In this document: positions 1 through 7,480 of the stretch, piece after piece
How positions within the stretch are numbered: the stretch's first letter is position 1
How the letters are laid out: every line of letters starts with the position of its first letter
Assembly (NCBI GenBank): GCA_963825585.1
Contig: CAWGTX010000005.1
Location: 62,001-126,000 of the forward strand
Source: JAOUGY01 sp963825585
GTDB taxonomy: Bacteria > Actinomycetota > Acidimicrobiia > Spongiisociales > ZC4RG35
Reading direction: 5' to 3'
DNA: 64,000 bases
Position numbers and translations under genes: made by a program
The notes under the pieces: model-generated
Told to the model about the DNA's origin: nothing
The model's database searches: none
The model's input: only the letters and a program-made list of their open reading frames with translations

Positions 1-178
1 CCCTACCGCAACGTGGCTCCGACTACCCGTCGCTGCATCGCTCTTGACGGCCTTTCCCAAGCGATACCTGTGTGACACAGCATTGGCGCTGGCGTCGGCC
101 GGGGTGGGCGAAGAGCAGCTGCAGCGGAATCCGGCTATGGCAGGTGCCTTCTCCGACTCGTTCGCCGCTGCCGGTCAG

Positions 179-550
179 TCAGGTCATCGCCCACACCTGC
201 CAGATCGTGATGGCGTTGATGACGATGCCCACCCCGATCAGCAGGTTGTCGTAGAGACCGGGGTAGGGGAGTCCGGCCAGATTGAACAGGATCAGGAACG
301 CCGCCGCCCCCACCGTCACCCACTTCAGGGTCGGGTCGTTGAGCACCACGCTCATCACCGCCATGACGATGGGGATCAGCATGAGGCCCGCCGCCAGCGT
401 CCACATCCACGGGGCCGCCTGACGCCCCTGTATCTCACCCGGCACGAAGTCGCCGGCGAAGATGCGCAGCACGTCGCCCAGCAGATACACGAGCATGAGG
501 GCTATCCACAGCACCGAGAGGACCACCCGGCCCGAGACCATCGTCGTCAT
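179..550 (-). CDS. Small four-helix membrane protein (DUF6326-like)
   Basis: A 123-residue protein made almost entirely of four hydrophobic segments (about residues 9-28, 48-69, 76-93 and 101-120), so it should sit in the cytoplasmic membrane. I start it at the ATG ending at 550, which overlaps the TGA of the upstream dehydrogenase by 4 bases, a sign of translational coupling. The sequence resembles the DUF6326 group of small membrane proteins, which have no known function; that family link is from memory of the pattern, not a search. Being in one transcript with a TetR-controlled oxidoreductase suggests it is switched on by the same signal. Confidence 0.72.
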   Translation of the reverse strand: MTTMVSGRVVLSVLWIALMLVYLLGDVLRIFAGDFVPGEIQGRQAAPWMWTLAAGLMLIPIVMAVMSVVLNDPTLKWVTVGAAAFLILFNLAGLPYPGLYDNLLIGVGIVINAITIWQVWAMT

Positions 551-1542
551 GGGCGCACCTGGATGGCGATCTTGCCTCGGGCTTGACCGGACTCGAGGTG
601 GCGAATGGCGTCGGCGGCCTTGGCGAGGGGGTAGACCGCTCCCACGTGAGGGTGCAGCGTTCCCTGCTCGATCATCGAGCTGAGCGCTTCGATGTCGACG
701 TGGGTTTCGCGCGACACGAGCATGGCGAGCTTCTGGGACACGAAGGGAGACAGAAGCGTTGCCCGGATCTGTTTGCCGATGCCCAGCCAGCGACCTCCGT
801 CCTCGCCGATCACCACCAACCGCCCGCGCTTGGTGAGCAGGTGGCGCAGTTGGGAGACGCTCTGGGTCCCGGCAACGAGGAGGACCGCGTCGAACAGACC
901 GGCCATCGTCTCGAGTTCGCCGGTGTTGTAGTCGAGCACATGGTCGGCGCCCAGCGAGGCAGGCAGGTCGGCCTTGGCGGCGCTGGCGGTGGCGGTGACC
1001 TCCGCTCCGGCAGCTTTGATGGTCTGGACCAGGAACGTACCGACCCCGCCCGAGGCCCCGAGCACTGCCACGTGCTGGCCGGGGGATACGGCGGCGGCGC
1101 GGGTCGCCTGGAGGGCGGTGAGTCCGGACACGGGAACCACGGCTGCGTCGAGGTGTGAGAGACCGACGGGTTTGGGGACCAGTTTGGATTCCGAGGCGGC
1201 GGCGTATTCGGCGAAGGAGCCGTGGGCGATCCCGTAGACCTCGTCGCCCGGCTGGAAACGGCTGACCCGGGAGCCGACGGACGCCACCACGCCGGACACG
1301 TCGAGACCGAGTACCGGCCGTTTGGGTGAGCGAAGTCCGAAAGAGAGGCGCCCGACGTAGGGGGTACCCCGCATGGCGTGGACGACACCTCGGTCGAGAC
1401 CGGCGGCATGAACTTGCACCAATACCTCGTCGGCTCCAACTGCGGGCCGTGGCACCGAACCGTATGTGACCGCTTCGGGGCCGCCGTAGGTGCGACGAAG
1501 AATGGCGGCCATGGTCGGTGTCTGGGTGGTTGTCGGGTTCAT
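547..1542 (-). CDS. Zinc-free medium-chain dehydrogenase / quinone oxidoreductase family
   Basis: A 331-residue MDR-superfamily NAD(P)-dependent oxidoreductase. The N-terminal GroES-like domain (about residues 10-130) is followed by a Rossmann fold with the dinucleotide loop LGASGGVGTFLVQ near residue 160, and the C terminus carries the usual LESGQARGKIAIQV ending. No structural-zinc cysteine cluster is present, so it groups with quinone oxidoreductases rather than zinc alcohol dehydrogenases. The likely role is reduction of a quinone or an activated double bond, probably for detoxification. It is divergent from the TetR gene at 1612, and the intervening space holds an operator, so the TetR protein probably represses both. 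It is cotranscribed with the small membrane protein downstream. Confidence 0.88.
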   Translation of the reverse strand: MNPTTTQTPTMAAILRRTYGGPEAVTYGSVPRPAVGADEVLVQVHAAGLDRGVVHAMRGTPYVGRLSFGLRSPKRPVLGLDVSGVVASVGSRVSRFQPGDEVYGIAHGSFAEYAAASESKLVPKPVGLSHLDAAVVPVSGLTALQATRAAAVSPGQHVAVLGASGGVGTFLVQTIKAAGAEVTATASAAKADLPASLGADHVLDYNTGELETMAGLFDAVLLVAGTQSVSQLRHLLTKRGRLVVIGEDGGRWLGIGKQIRATLLSPFVSQKLAMLVSRETHVDIEALSSMIEQGTLHPHVGAVYPLAKAADAIRHLESGQARGKIAIQVRP

Positions 1543-1563
1543 CGTGCGACCTCCGGGATGTGG

Positions 1564-1610
1564 TTCGTACTAAGTAAAGCACACTTTTCGATCCAGTTCG
1601 TACTTAGTAC
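1564..1610. promoter_or_regulatory. Paired TetR operator between divergent genes
   Basis: Two copies of the 13-mer TTCGTACTWAGTA lie at 1564-1576 and 1597-1609, 33 bases apart. The inner 10-mers 1567-1576 and 1601-1610 are exact reverse complements of each other, and each is itself nearly palindromic. The sites lie just upstream of both divergent starts (1542 and 1612). This is what a TetR dimer pair would bind, and it could shut off both promoters. Binding is inferred from symmetry and position. Confidence 0.72.
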
Positions 1611-1611
1611 A

Positions 1612-2286
1612 ATGAGCAAGAACATGCCGACACGACCACAGACCGGTCTTGACAAAGGTCGCATCGTGGATGCAGCAATGGTGGTGGCCGATCGAATGGG
1701 GACCGGCCCCATGACGATCCGGAGGATCGCCGCCGAGCTCGACATCAGCCCGATGGCGATCTACCACTACGTGGCGGACAAAGAGGAGATCCTCGACGCC
1801 ATGGTCGATCGGGTCTACCTCGAGATCGGGCTGCCGGTGATCGGGGCGCCGTGGCGTGTCGAAATGCAACGTCGGGCCCACGCGGCCCGGCGCGCTCTTC
1901 GGAGTCACCCATGGGCGGTTGCTCTGCTGGACTCGCGGACGTCGCCCGGTCTGGAGACCATCCGCCACAACGATGCCGTGGCCGGATGCCTCCGCACTGC
2001 CGGGATGTCACTGAGGCTCACTGCTCACGCCGTCGCCGTGCTCGACACCGTCGTCTTCGGATTCGCCGTCCAGGAGGCCGCGCTTCCATTCGGCCCGGAC
2101 GACGTGGGTGCAGTGGTCGCCGGCATCGTCGAGCACATCCCCTTCGATCAGTTTCCCTTCCTCGCGGAAATGGCATCCGAGCTGGTGCTACAGCCGGGCT
2201 ACGACTTCGGAGACGAGTTCGATTTCGCCTTGGACCTGGTGCTCGACGCCATCGAACAACGGTTCCGGGCTGAACCGAATCCGTGA
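1612..2286 (+). CDS. TetR-family transcriptional repressor
   Basis: A 224-residue regulator. The N-terminal helix-turn-helix (about residues 12-57) shows the classic TetR pattern, with MTIRRIAAELDISPMAIYHY as the recognition region followed by KEEILDAM. The remainder is an all-helical ligand-binding domain like the tetracycline-repressor C-terminal type. I start at the ATG at 1612 because it lies right after the operator; the longer open frame upstream runs through the divergent promoter. It probably represses itself and the oxidoreductase/membrane-protein pair. The inducing ligand cannot be read from the sequence. Confidence 0.88.
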   Translation: MSKNMPTRPQTGLDKGRIVDAAMVVADRMGTGPMTIRRIAAELDISPMAIYHYVADKEEILDAMVDRVYLEIGLPVIGAPWRVEMQRRAHAARRALRSHPWAVALLDSRTSPGLETIRHNDAVAGCLRTAGMSLRLTAHAVAVLDTVVFGFAVQEAALPFGPDDVGAVVAGIVEHIPFDQFPFLAEMASELVLQPGYDFGDEFDFALDLVLDAIEQRFRAEPNP

Positions 2287-2401
2287 CGGTTCAGCGGAGG
2301 CCGCCGACTGGCCTGCGGGTGGGTCGTGTGCTCGTCGAGCAGTAGACAGAGGAGCTGGGCGGTGTTCGACAAGCTCCGTCTGCGCGGCTGACCGACGGGA
2401 T

Positions 2402-3121
2402 TCACGCGCTGGCTTGGGCGATGGTGACGGCGATCTCGTCGAGAATGCCGGCCAGCTCGATGGGGGCCTCGATGAACATCTCGTGATCGCTTTCGACATC
2501 GAAGACGGTTGCACCCAACCTGTCGGCCATCGATCGCTGGACGTCGGGGAGGATGAGGGTGTCGTTGACGGCGACGATGTACCAGATGCGCCCGGTCGGG
2601 ATCTCCGTGCCGGGCCAGCCCTCGGCGAGGGCGGCGGTTCCCTGCTCGCGCTGGGTTCGCCGGAGGGCCTGGAGGTATTCGGACCGTTGCTCTTCGGGCA
2701 TGACCGACGCCATGATCTCGAGGTCGAGCTCGCACAGCCCGTCGCCGGTGTCGATCACGAGTCCTTCGAATGGCGCGAACGGGTCCTCGGGGTCGGCTGT
2801 CCCGCCGGCGAACACGTCGAGAAGCGACTCCCCCGGGGCGAGGGCGAGGGCGGTCACGTAGACGAGCGGCAGCCGGGGCACGAGCTCGTGAACCAGTCCG
2901 ATGGTGGCGCCACCGAACGAGTGGCCAACCAGGATCACGTCATCGCGTTCGCCGACGACGCCCATCACGGCGTCGCGGTAGTCGGTCAGGGTCGAAGAGG
3001 GGTCGGTGCAGGGCAGGTCGACGATCTGAACGTCATGTCCGGCGAGGCGAAGCGGTTCGGCAGCCGGAGCCAGCTCGGCGGGTGTGCCCCAGGCGCCGTG
3101 AACGAAGACGAAGTCGGCCAT
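2402..3121 (-). CDS. Alpha/beta-fold hydrolase
   Basis: A 239-residue soluble hydrolase. It has the oxyanion-hole HG near residues 8-9, the nucleophile elbow GHSFGG with Ser68, an Asp in the NDT segment near 185, and a C-terminal catalytic His in the DHEM segment near 213. Length and layout match small esterase-type hydrolases of the kind annotated as salicylate esterase-like. It stands alone, converging on the TetR gene to its left and divergent from the TetR-like gene at 3399. The substrate is unknown. Confidence 0.85.
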   Translation of the reverse strand: MADFVFVHGAWGTPAELAPAAEPLRLAGHDVQIVDLPCTDPSSTLTDYRDAVMGVVGERDDVILVGHSFGGATIGLVHELVPRLPLVYVTALALAPGESLLDVFAGGTADPEDPFAPFEGLVIDTGDGLCELDLEIMASVMPEEQRSEYLQALRRTQREQGTAALAEGWPGTEIPTGRIWYIVAVNDTLILPDVQRSMADRLGATVFDVESDHEMFIEAPIELAGILDEIAVTIAQASA

Positions 3122-3220
3122 CCTGGCACCCTACCCACGAGCGCTCACCTGTGGTGGTGGTATCGGATGTTGACCCCTTGAACCAGGCGGATGGCATTTC
3201 CTGCGTCGGTCGGGAGTGAT

Positions 3221-3260
3221 CGGAACCCGGGTCGCGCACCCCTTGCCGACCCGGGTTCCG
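3221..3260. other. Perfect 14-bp inverted repeat in a divergent intergenic region
   Basis: The arms 3221-3234 and 3247-3260 are exact reverse complements around a 12-base spacer. They lie between two divergently transcribed genes (hydrolase at 3121, TetR-like gene at 3399), so this is not the usual place for a terminator. A regulator site, possibly for the neighbouring TetR-like protein, or a 5' leader hairpin are both possible. No U-tract follows on either strand. Confidence 0.4.
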
Positions 3261-3398
3261 ATGCGTTCGCCCCTCCATGGTTGTGTGTCCGTGGTGGTGT
3301 ACAAGGACACGCCAAGTTCGAGCGGATCGTCATTCTGAATGCTGTTCCGAACTACGTCAACTTCGTTTCCGGGTCGCTGGTGGAGGTAGCCTCGGACG

Positions 3399-4244
3399 AT
3401 GGCGGCGACGACGAAACGACTCCCACGACGGCGGCGGGCAGAAACTCGGGAGCTGCTGTTGGCGGCCGGCGCCCTGCTGGTGGACGACCTGACGGCCGAG
3501 GGTCGGGACGATCTGCTCCGACGGATGTTCGCCCACCTGTCACTCGATGAGGTGTTGGACGCTGCCACCCGGCTGCAGGTGTTCTTGGTGGAGCACCCGC
3601 CGCCCATGTCGATGAGCCACACGGTCGCCGATCGCAGGGATCCGAGCCCGACATTCGCCGGTTGGCTCGCTGAACGTCGTCGCGAGATCCTGTCCTGTCC
3701 GCTCGAAGGCTACGGTCGCATCCCCAAGGCGACGGTGTACACGGTGTTCGAAAGCGAGGCGGACTTCCATGCCGAACTCGCCCGGCGTCTCTACTCGGGT
3801 CGGTTGAACGAGTCGACCGGCATGGAGAGGGTCGCGTCCGAGTTGCTGTCGCGGTCCGACGGGCTTCCACCGTTCCCGGTGCTGGTTCGGGAGTTGGCCG
3901 AGGCGGAATTCCGTCGCACCATCGGCCTCGCCGCCTACGTCGATCTTGGCGCCACCCCGTACCTCGGCGACCCAGAACTGGCCGCCATCATGCGGACCGG
4001 TTACCTCAACGAGATGGGCATTCTGGGCGAGTTCTACGAGCAGATGCTGGAACCGTACGGTCGTCGTCTGCGAGACGGGATCGGGATGGATGACCTCTAC
4101 GCCGCGCTCGACGCGGTGTTCTTCGGGTTCGCCTTCCGCGGCAAGGTCGCCCCCGATCTGATGGGCCCCACATCCGACCGGGGTGCCAAGATCTTCGTCG
4201 ACGTGGTGGAGGCGATCGTCTTCGACTTCACCGAAGAGGCGTGA
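3399..4244 (+). CDS. TetR-like regulator with extended N-terminus
   Basis: A 281-residue protein. The opening (residues 10-30) resembles helix 1 of a TetR DNA-binding domain. The recognition part is displaced to about residues 105-130, where PKATVYTVFESEADFHAELA matches the end of a TetR helix-turn-helix. Between them lies an insert of roughly 70 residues. The C-terminal half is helical, with a TetR-like ending. The insert is unusual and could be a real domain arrangement. No obvious target operon is adjacent, though the inverted repeat at 3221-3260 is a candidate site. Confidence 0.66.
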   Translation: MAATTKRLPRRRRAETRELLLAAGALLVDDLTAEGRDDLLRRMFAHLSLDEVLDAATRLQVFLVEHPPPMSMSHTVADRRDPSPTFAGWLAERRREILSCPLEGYGRIPKATVYTVFESEADFHAELARRLYSGRLNESTGMERVASELLSRSDGLPPFPVLVRELAEAEFRRTIGLAAYVDLGATPYLGDPELAAIMRTGYLNEMGILGEFYEQMLEPYGRRLRDGIGMDDLYAALDAVFFGFAFRGKVAPDLMGPTSDRGAKIFVDVVEAIVFDFTEEA

Positions 4245-4434
4245 GCGTCACACCTCGGCCCGGATCGGTGCCTCCACCAACTTGGCACGCAGCCGCCAGG
4301 GGCAAGGTCGATGCGCGCCGATGAAGAAGGCGATTCGGCCATGGAACGAGATCGCCGGCCTGCCGACATGCCGCCCTCCCCGGCCAAGAGACCTTCTTTC
4401 CCCTCGTTGCGTGCTCAGCGTCGAACCGCCCGGC

Positions 4435-4599
4435 TCATGCGGCGGGCAATAGGACCGTTCGTCGCTCGAGGCATCGGCCACCGCATGTTCCACATGCAGC
4501 AACGGTGCAGCGGTAGCGGCCCTGGACGTCGGTGACCAGTCTCACAGTGTCGTACAAGTCCATCGGCGTTCCGCAATGGGGACAGGTGGGGCGGTCCAT
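4435..4599 (-). CDS. Small zinc-ribbon protein
   Basis: A 54-residue protein with two CxxC pairs, CPHC near residue 6 and CGTC near residue 36, plus a further Cys three residues on. This is the arrangement of a treble-clef or zinc-ribbon fold. The ATG at 4599 is preceded by a good GAGGAGA ribosome site, which supports this start over longer possibilities. It lies divergent from the SnoaL-like gene at 4734. Function unknown; such small ribbons bind metal and often nucleic acid or protein partners. Confidence 0.55.
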   Translation of the reverse strand: MDRPTCPHCGTPMDLYDTVRLVTDVQGRYRCTVAACGTCGGRCLERRTVLLPAA

Positions 4600-4733
4600 T
4601 CCGTTCTCCTCTCGTCGTCTCCATGTGAGACGGCGGATACGGGCCTGCGCTGACACTCGGGTGGCGCTGCCCGACCCGCCTCCGGGCGCAGTCGGTACGC
4701 TCGGGTGCAGAGCGACGACGAAGGGAGCATTGG

Positions 4734-5126
4734 ATGGCGGCGACGGTCGAGGACTGGGTCGAGGCATACCGGGTCGCATGGGTGGAGCGCGACCCCGATG
4801 CGGCCGCGGCGCTGTTCACGGAGGACGGCACCTACCGGTCGAACATCTTCGAGGAACCCCACGTGGGGCGCCAGGGTGTCCACGATTACTGGGCGGGTGT
4901 GACCGCAGGTCAGAGCGCAGTGGAAGTGACGATGGGGCGGCCCTTCGTCGACGGTGATCGTGTGGCGGTCGAGTTCTGGACCACCATGGTGGTGGGTGGC
5001 GACGAGGTGACGCTGCCCGGCTGTCTGCTGCTCGACTTCGCCCCGGACGGCCTGTGTCGCCGCCTCCGCGAGTACTGGCACTATCAACCGGGTCGGTTCG
5101 ACCCACCCCCCGAGTTCGGGGGCTGA
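4734..5126 (+). CDS. SnoaL/NTF2-like protein
   Basis: A 130-residue protein with the cone-shaped alpha+beta NTF2/SnoaL pattern: an N-terminal helix with WVEAYRVAWVERD followed by a two-residue-spaced ALF segment, a GRQGV motif near 64, and a C-terminal strand with REYW and HYQP. The family includes polyketide cyclases, ketosteroid isomerase-like enzymes and many ligand-binding proteins without known activity. It is a single gene with no pathway partners, so no reaction can be assigned. Confidence 0.82.
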   Translation: MAATVEDWVEAYRVAWVERDPDAAAALFTEDGTYRSNIFEEPHVGRQGVHDYWAGVTAGQSAVEVTMGRPFVDGDRVAVEFWTTMVVGGDEVTLPGCLLLDFAPDGLCRRLREYWHYQPGRFDPPPEFGG

Positions 5127-5536
5127 CCCCGGTCGGCGTCACCCGTCGATGATGGCGGAGATGACCCAACGGACCCGGGCAGCGGTGGCTGAGTCCAGGC
5201 TCCCGTGCCGACGAACGAACCGATGTGCGCCGACCGATCGCAGTTGATCGCATGGCGCAACCCCGACCCATCCCTGATTCGTTCTGTCTCGCCTGCGTCC
5301 AATCGGGGTTGGACCTACGAAGCGCCGCTCCGGGCGTTCGTCAGGGAACGAGTACGGCCATTCGGTCGCCGATTCCACCACCTGCTCGACCACGATGTGG
5401 GCACCCACCAGCCGGGAGTCGAACTCCCCCCGGGCGAACTGCGCCTGTCCACCACTTGCGACGAGGCCTACGCTCGCGGCGAAAGGCGCGCCGTTCGAAC
5501 AGCGAGGAGGCGTCGCCTACCGCGATAGGAGGCACC
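5127..5536. other. 410-bp stretch without a clear gene
   Basis: No coding region with a believable start fills this space. On the minus strand a short run near 5345-5470 reads like ordinary protein (it includes GAHIVVEQVVESATEWPYSF) but has no start, no family match I recognise, and soon loses frame, so it may be a gene remnant. The last 20 bases carry the ribosome site of the next gene. Confidence 0.35.
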
Positions 5537-5995
5537 ATGGCCGACAACACCGCCAACTCGTTGATCCCAGACTTTCTGGAGTACGACCGGTCGATTCGCA
5601 GGAGGTTGCGAATCGCCAACGCTGCGGCCTGGTTCCGCGCCACCGGGATCCAGGTTGTGTGGTTGATCGTCCTGGTCGCAGGAGCCGGCGTGCCGCTCAC
5701 CCAGGCGATAGCGTCGGATGGCTGGGATTGGGTCAATCCGGTCCTCGGATTCGTCGTGGTGGTTGGAGCCGGTGTCGAGCGGATCTTTGGCAGGACCTCT
5801 GAAGCTGCGGTGTCCCTCGACGTGCTCCGCCGAAACCTGGCGCGCGAGCGGCGGCTGCTGATCACCGGTTCGCACGAGTACGCAACATCGGACGATCCGC
5901 ATCGGCTGTATGCGGAGAGGGTCGAGGCACTCATCGGCACGTACGACGAGGAGATGATCGGATACACAGGCCACGTCCTCGGCAAGCAGCGCTGA
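5537..5995 (+). CDS. SLATT-like two-helix membrane protein (DUF4231-type)
   Basis: A 152-residue protein with two membrane segments (about residues 33-54 and 65-82) placed between a charged N-terminal helix and a long C-terminal helical tail. This is the SLATT/DUF4231 plan. SLATT proteins are predicted membrane effectors in bacterial conflict systems, where they accompany nucleotide-sensing or nucleotide-making domains; this is family knowledge from published comparative genomics, not shown here. The start at 5537 has an AGGAGG ribosome site. It opens the run of conflict-type genes extending to 27 kb. Confidence 0.62.
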   Translation: MADNTANSLIPDFLEYDRSIRRRLRIANAAAWFRATGIQVVWLIVLVAGAGVPLTQAIASDGWDWVNPVLGFVVVVGAGVERIFGRTSEAAVSLDVLRRNLARERRLLITGSHEYATSDDPHRLYAERVEALIGTYDEEMIGYTGHVLGKQR

Positions 5996-6200
5996 AGCGC
6001 GGGCCCCTTGTGGGTTGTGAAACGGCGCGCAAGCCAGGCAACTGCTGTTGGTAGATCTGCGTGGGCTCGCGCGCACCCGTCGGGTCCTTCGGACATGGCG
6101 CGCAGCAGCCTGATAGGGTCGCACTCGGGTGCCGCCGGCGTGCTTCGCAGGCGCCCCTGCGAGGTTCTCTACGGCAACGCAGCGAGACGAGGAGGACGCC

Positions 6201-6785
6201 TTGGGTACTACGGATCTCGGGCGGACGAACGCGCAACATCGATCGATGCTCGGCCATCTCGTCACGATCGGCACTGCCTTGAATGCGGCGTCCTGGCCCG
6301 ACGACTTGCAGCGGATCCATGGCATCGGGCCAAGGTACGAGGCGATCCTGCACGGCGAAGGCGTGACCACCTTCGAGCAGCTGAACTCGATGGACGCCGA
6401 CACCAGGGCACGGGTCGAGCGAGCGCTCGACGAGTTCCCGTCCGCCGCCCTCGACGAGTGGATCGAGGCTGCGGCGCCGCTGACGCAGGAGGCTCCCCAG
6501 GAAGCCGAGACGTATCTGGCTGACGTGCAGCGCCGAAGTGGCCGGCCCATCAAGCGAGACGGAACCGTGACGACCGTGGTTCGAAACGAGGATCGACGGG
6601 CGGTGCTCGAGCGGTTCAACGCCTTCGATGCCCCGACCGACTACCCACCGGTCGGGGCATTCGTCGAGGCGTTGGGCGCCTTCGTCGCCGCCACCAACGG
6701 AACGGCCCGCATTCCGAAGTTCGACGTGCGCCATCTCGAGACGCTGCAGGCGGCGTACGCCTCTTTGGATCCGGAGGCCAACTGA
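6201..6785 (+). CDS. Helix-hairpin-helix domain protein
   Basis: A 194-residue protein. Residues about 35-75 form a helix-hairpin-helix unit with LQRIHGIGPRYEAILHGEGV followed by a Phe-Glu-Gln-Leu motif, similar to the tandem helical modules that follow ribosomal or polymerase subunits and bind DNA or protein. I start at TTG 6201 because GAGGAGG lies 6 bases upstream; no ATG there has a ribosome site. It overlaps the next gene by one base (TGATG) and is the first gene of a three-gene operon ending in the MACPF protein. The role is unknown; it may be a regulator or scaffold for that system. Confidence 0.58.
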   Translation: MGTTDLGRTNAQHRSMLGHLVTIGTALNAASWPDDLQRIHGIGPRYEAILHGEGVTTFEQLNSMDADTRARVERALDEFPSAALDEWIEAAAPLTQEAPQEAETYLADVQRRSGRPIKRDGTVTTVVRNEDRRAVLERFNAFDAPTDYPPVGAFVEALGAFVAATNGTARIPKFDVRHLETLQAAYASLDPEAN

Positions 6786-7480
6786 TGCCGGGGTTGACAC
6801 CCGAAGACATCGAATTCATCAACGCGGCTTTGGCGAGCAGCGGCGTACAGCTTGGCTCGAGCCGGTACGGTCGTGTTCCTTCGCCGCCGGGCGACGGTGA
6901 GTACGGCGCCGCGCCACCTGACGAAGAGCCGAACATCTACGACCGCGCTCCACTCCTGCCGTCGCGGCGGAGGCCCGACGGCACGATCGAATACACACCT
7001 GGCCCCAGGCCGGTGCAGCTCCCGGCGGAGGCCTCGCAGAGTGGATCGGAGTACTCCTCGGTCGGCCTCCTGGTCAATGCCCGCCGGGCCGATGCCGGAT
7101 CCCCCTACGAAGTGGCCCATGACGCCCGCCGGGTCACATCGAGTTCCCCATACGGTGTCGCGAACGACGCCCGTCGCGCGAACGCGAGCCCGGTCTACGG
7201 TGTCGCCGACGACGCCCGCCCCAATCGATCCGCTGGGTCGGAGTACGAACGTTTCGACGAGGCGATAGGGGCCGAACGGGCGAACCAGAGCGACGTTGGC
7301 GGAGCTCGCGTCGAGGGGAGCGGTTTCTCGCCGTCCCAGGTGCACGAGCCGGGAGGCGGCGGAGTAGAGGCGCCGGCCGACGAAGACTCTTCGGAAGAAG
7401 CGGAGCAGGAATCCGAGGAGGCCTCCGCAGGAGGGCCTGGCGACGAGGGTGGTGCCGAAGCCGAGGAGCTGGAGGAATGA
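6785..7480 (+). CDS. Low-complexity acidic protein with internal repeats
   Basis: A 231-residue protein of unknown family. A short N-terminal helix (LTPEDIEFINAALASSGVQL) is followed by a Pro/Gly-rich stretch, then three copies of an approximately 14-residue unit centred on SPYxVAxDARR (residues about 106-146). The end is a very acidic Glu/Gly/Ala tail. It is predicted to be largely disordered. It is locked between the helix-hairpin-helix gene (1-base overlap) and the MACPF gene (4-base ATGA overlap), so it is made together with them. An adaptor, chaperone or secretion-associated linker is possible, but nothing proves it. Confidence 0.6.
   Translation: MPGLTPEDIEFINAALASSGVQLGSSRYGRVPSPPGDGEYGAAPPDEEPNIYDRAPLLPSRRRPDGTIEYTPGPRPVQLPAEASQSGSEYSSVGLLVNARRADAGSPYEVAHDARRVTSSSPYGVANDARRANASPVYGVADDARPNRSAGSEYERFDEAIGAERANQSDVGGARVEGSGFSPSQVHEPGGGGVEAPADEDSSEEAEQESEEASAGGPGDEGGAEAEELEE
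7100..7222 (+). repeat. Three in-frame coding repeats
   Basis: Units begin at about 7100, 7145 and 7187 (45 and 42 bases apart) inside the acidic repeat protein, and each encodes a variant of SPYxVAxDARR. The copies differ at many third positions, so the repetition is kept at protein level rather than being a recent duplication. Confidence 0.6.

Noticed and set aside
3221..3260. Rho-independent terminator
   Set aside because: It lies between divergent genes and has no T-run, so it was listed only as an inverted repeat.
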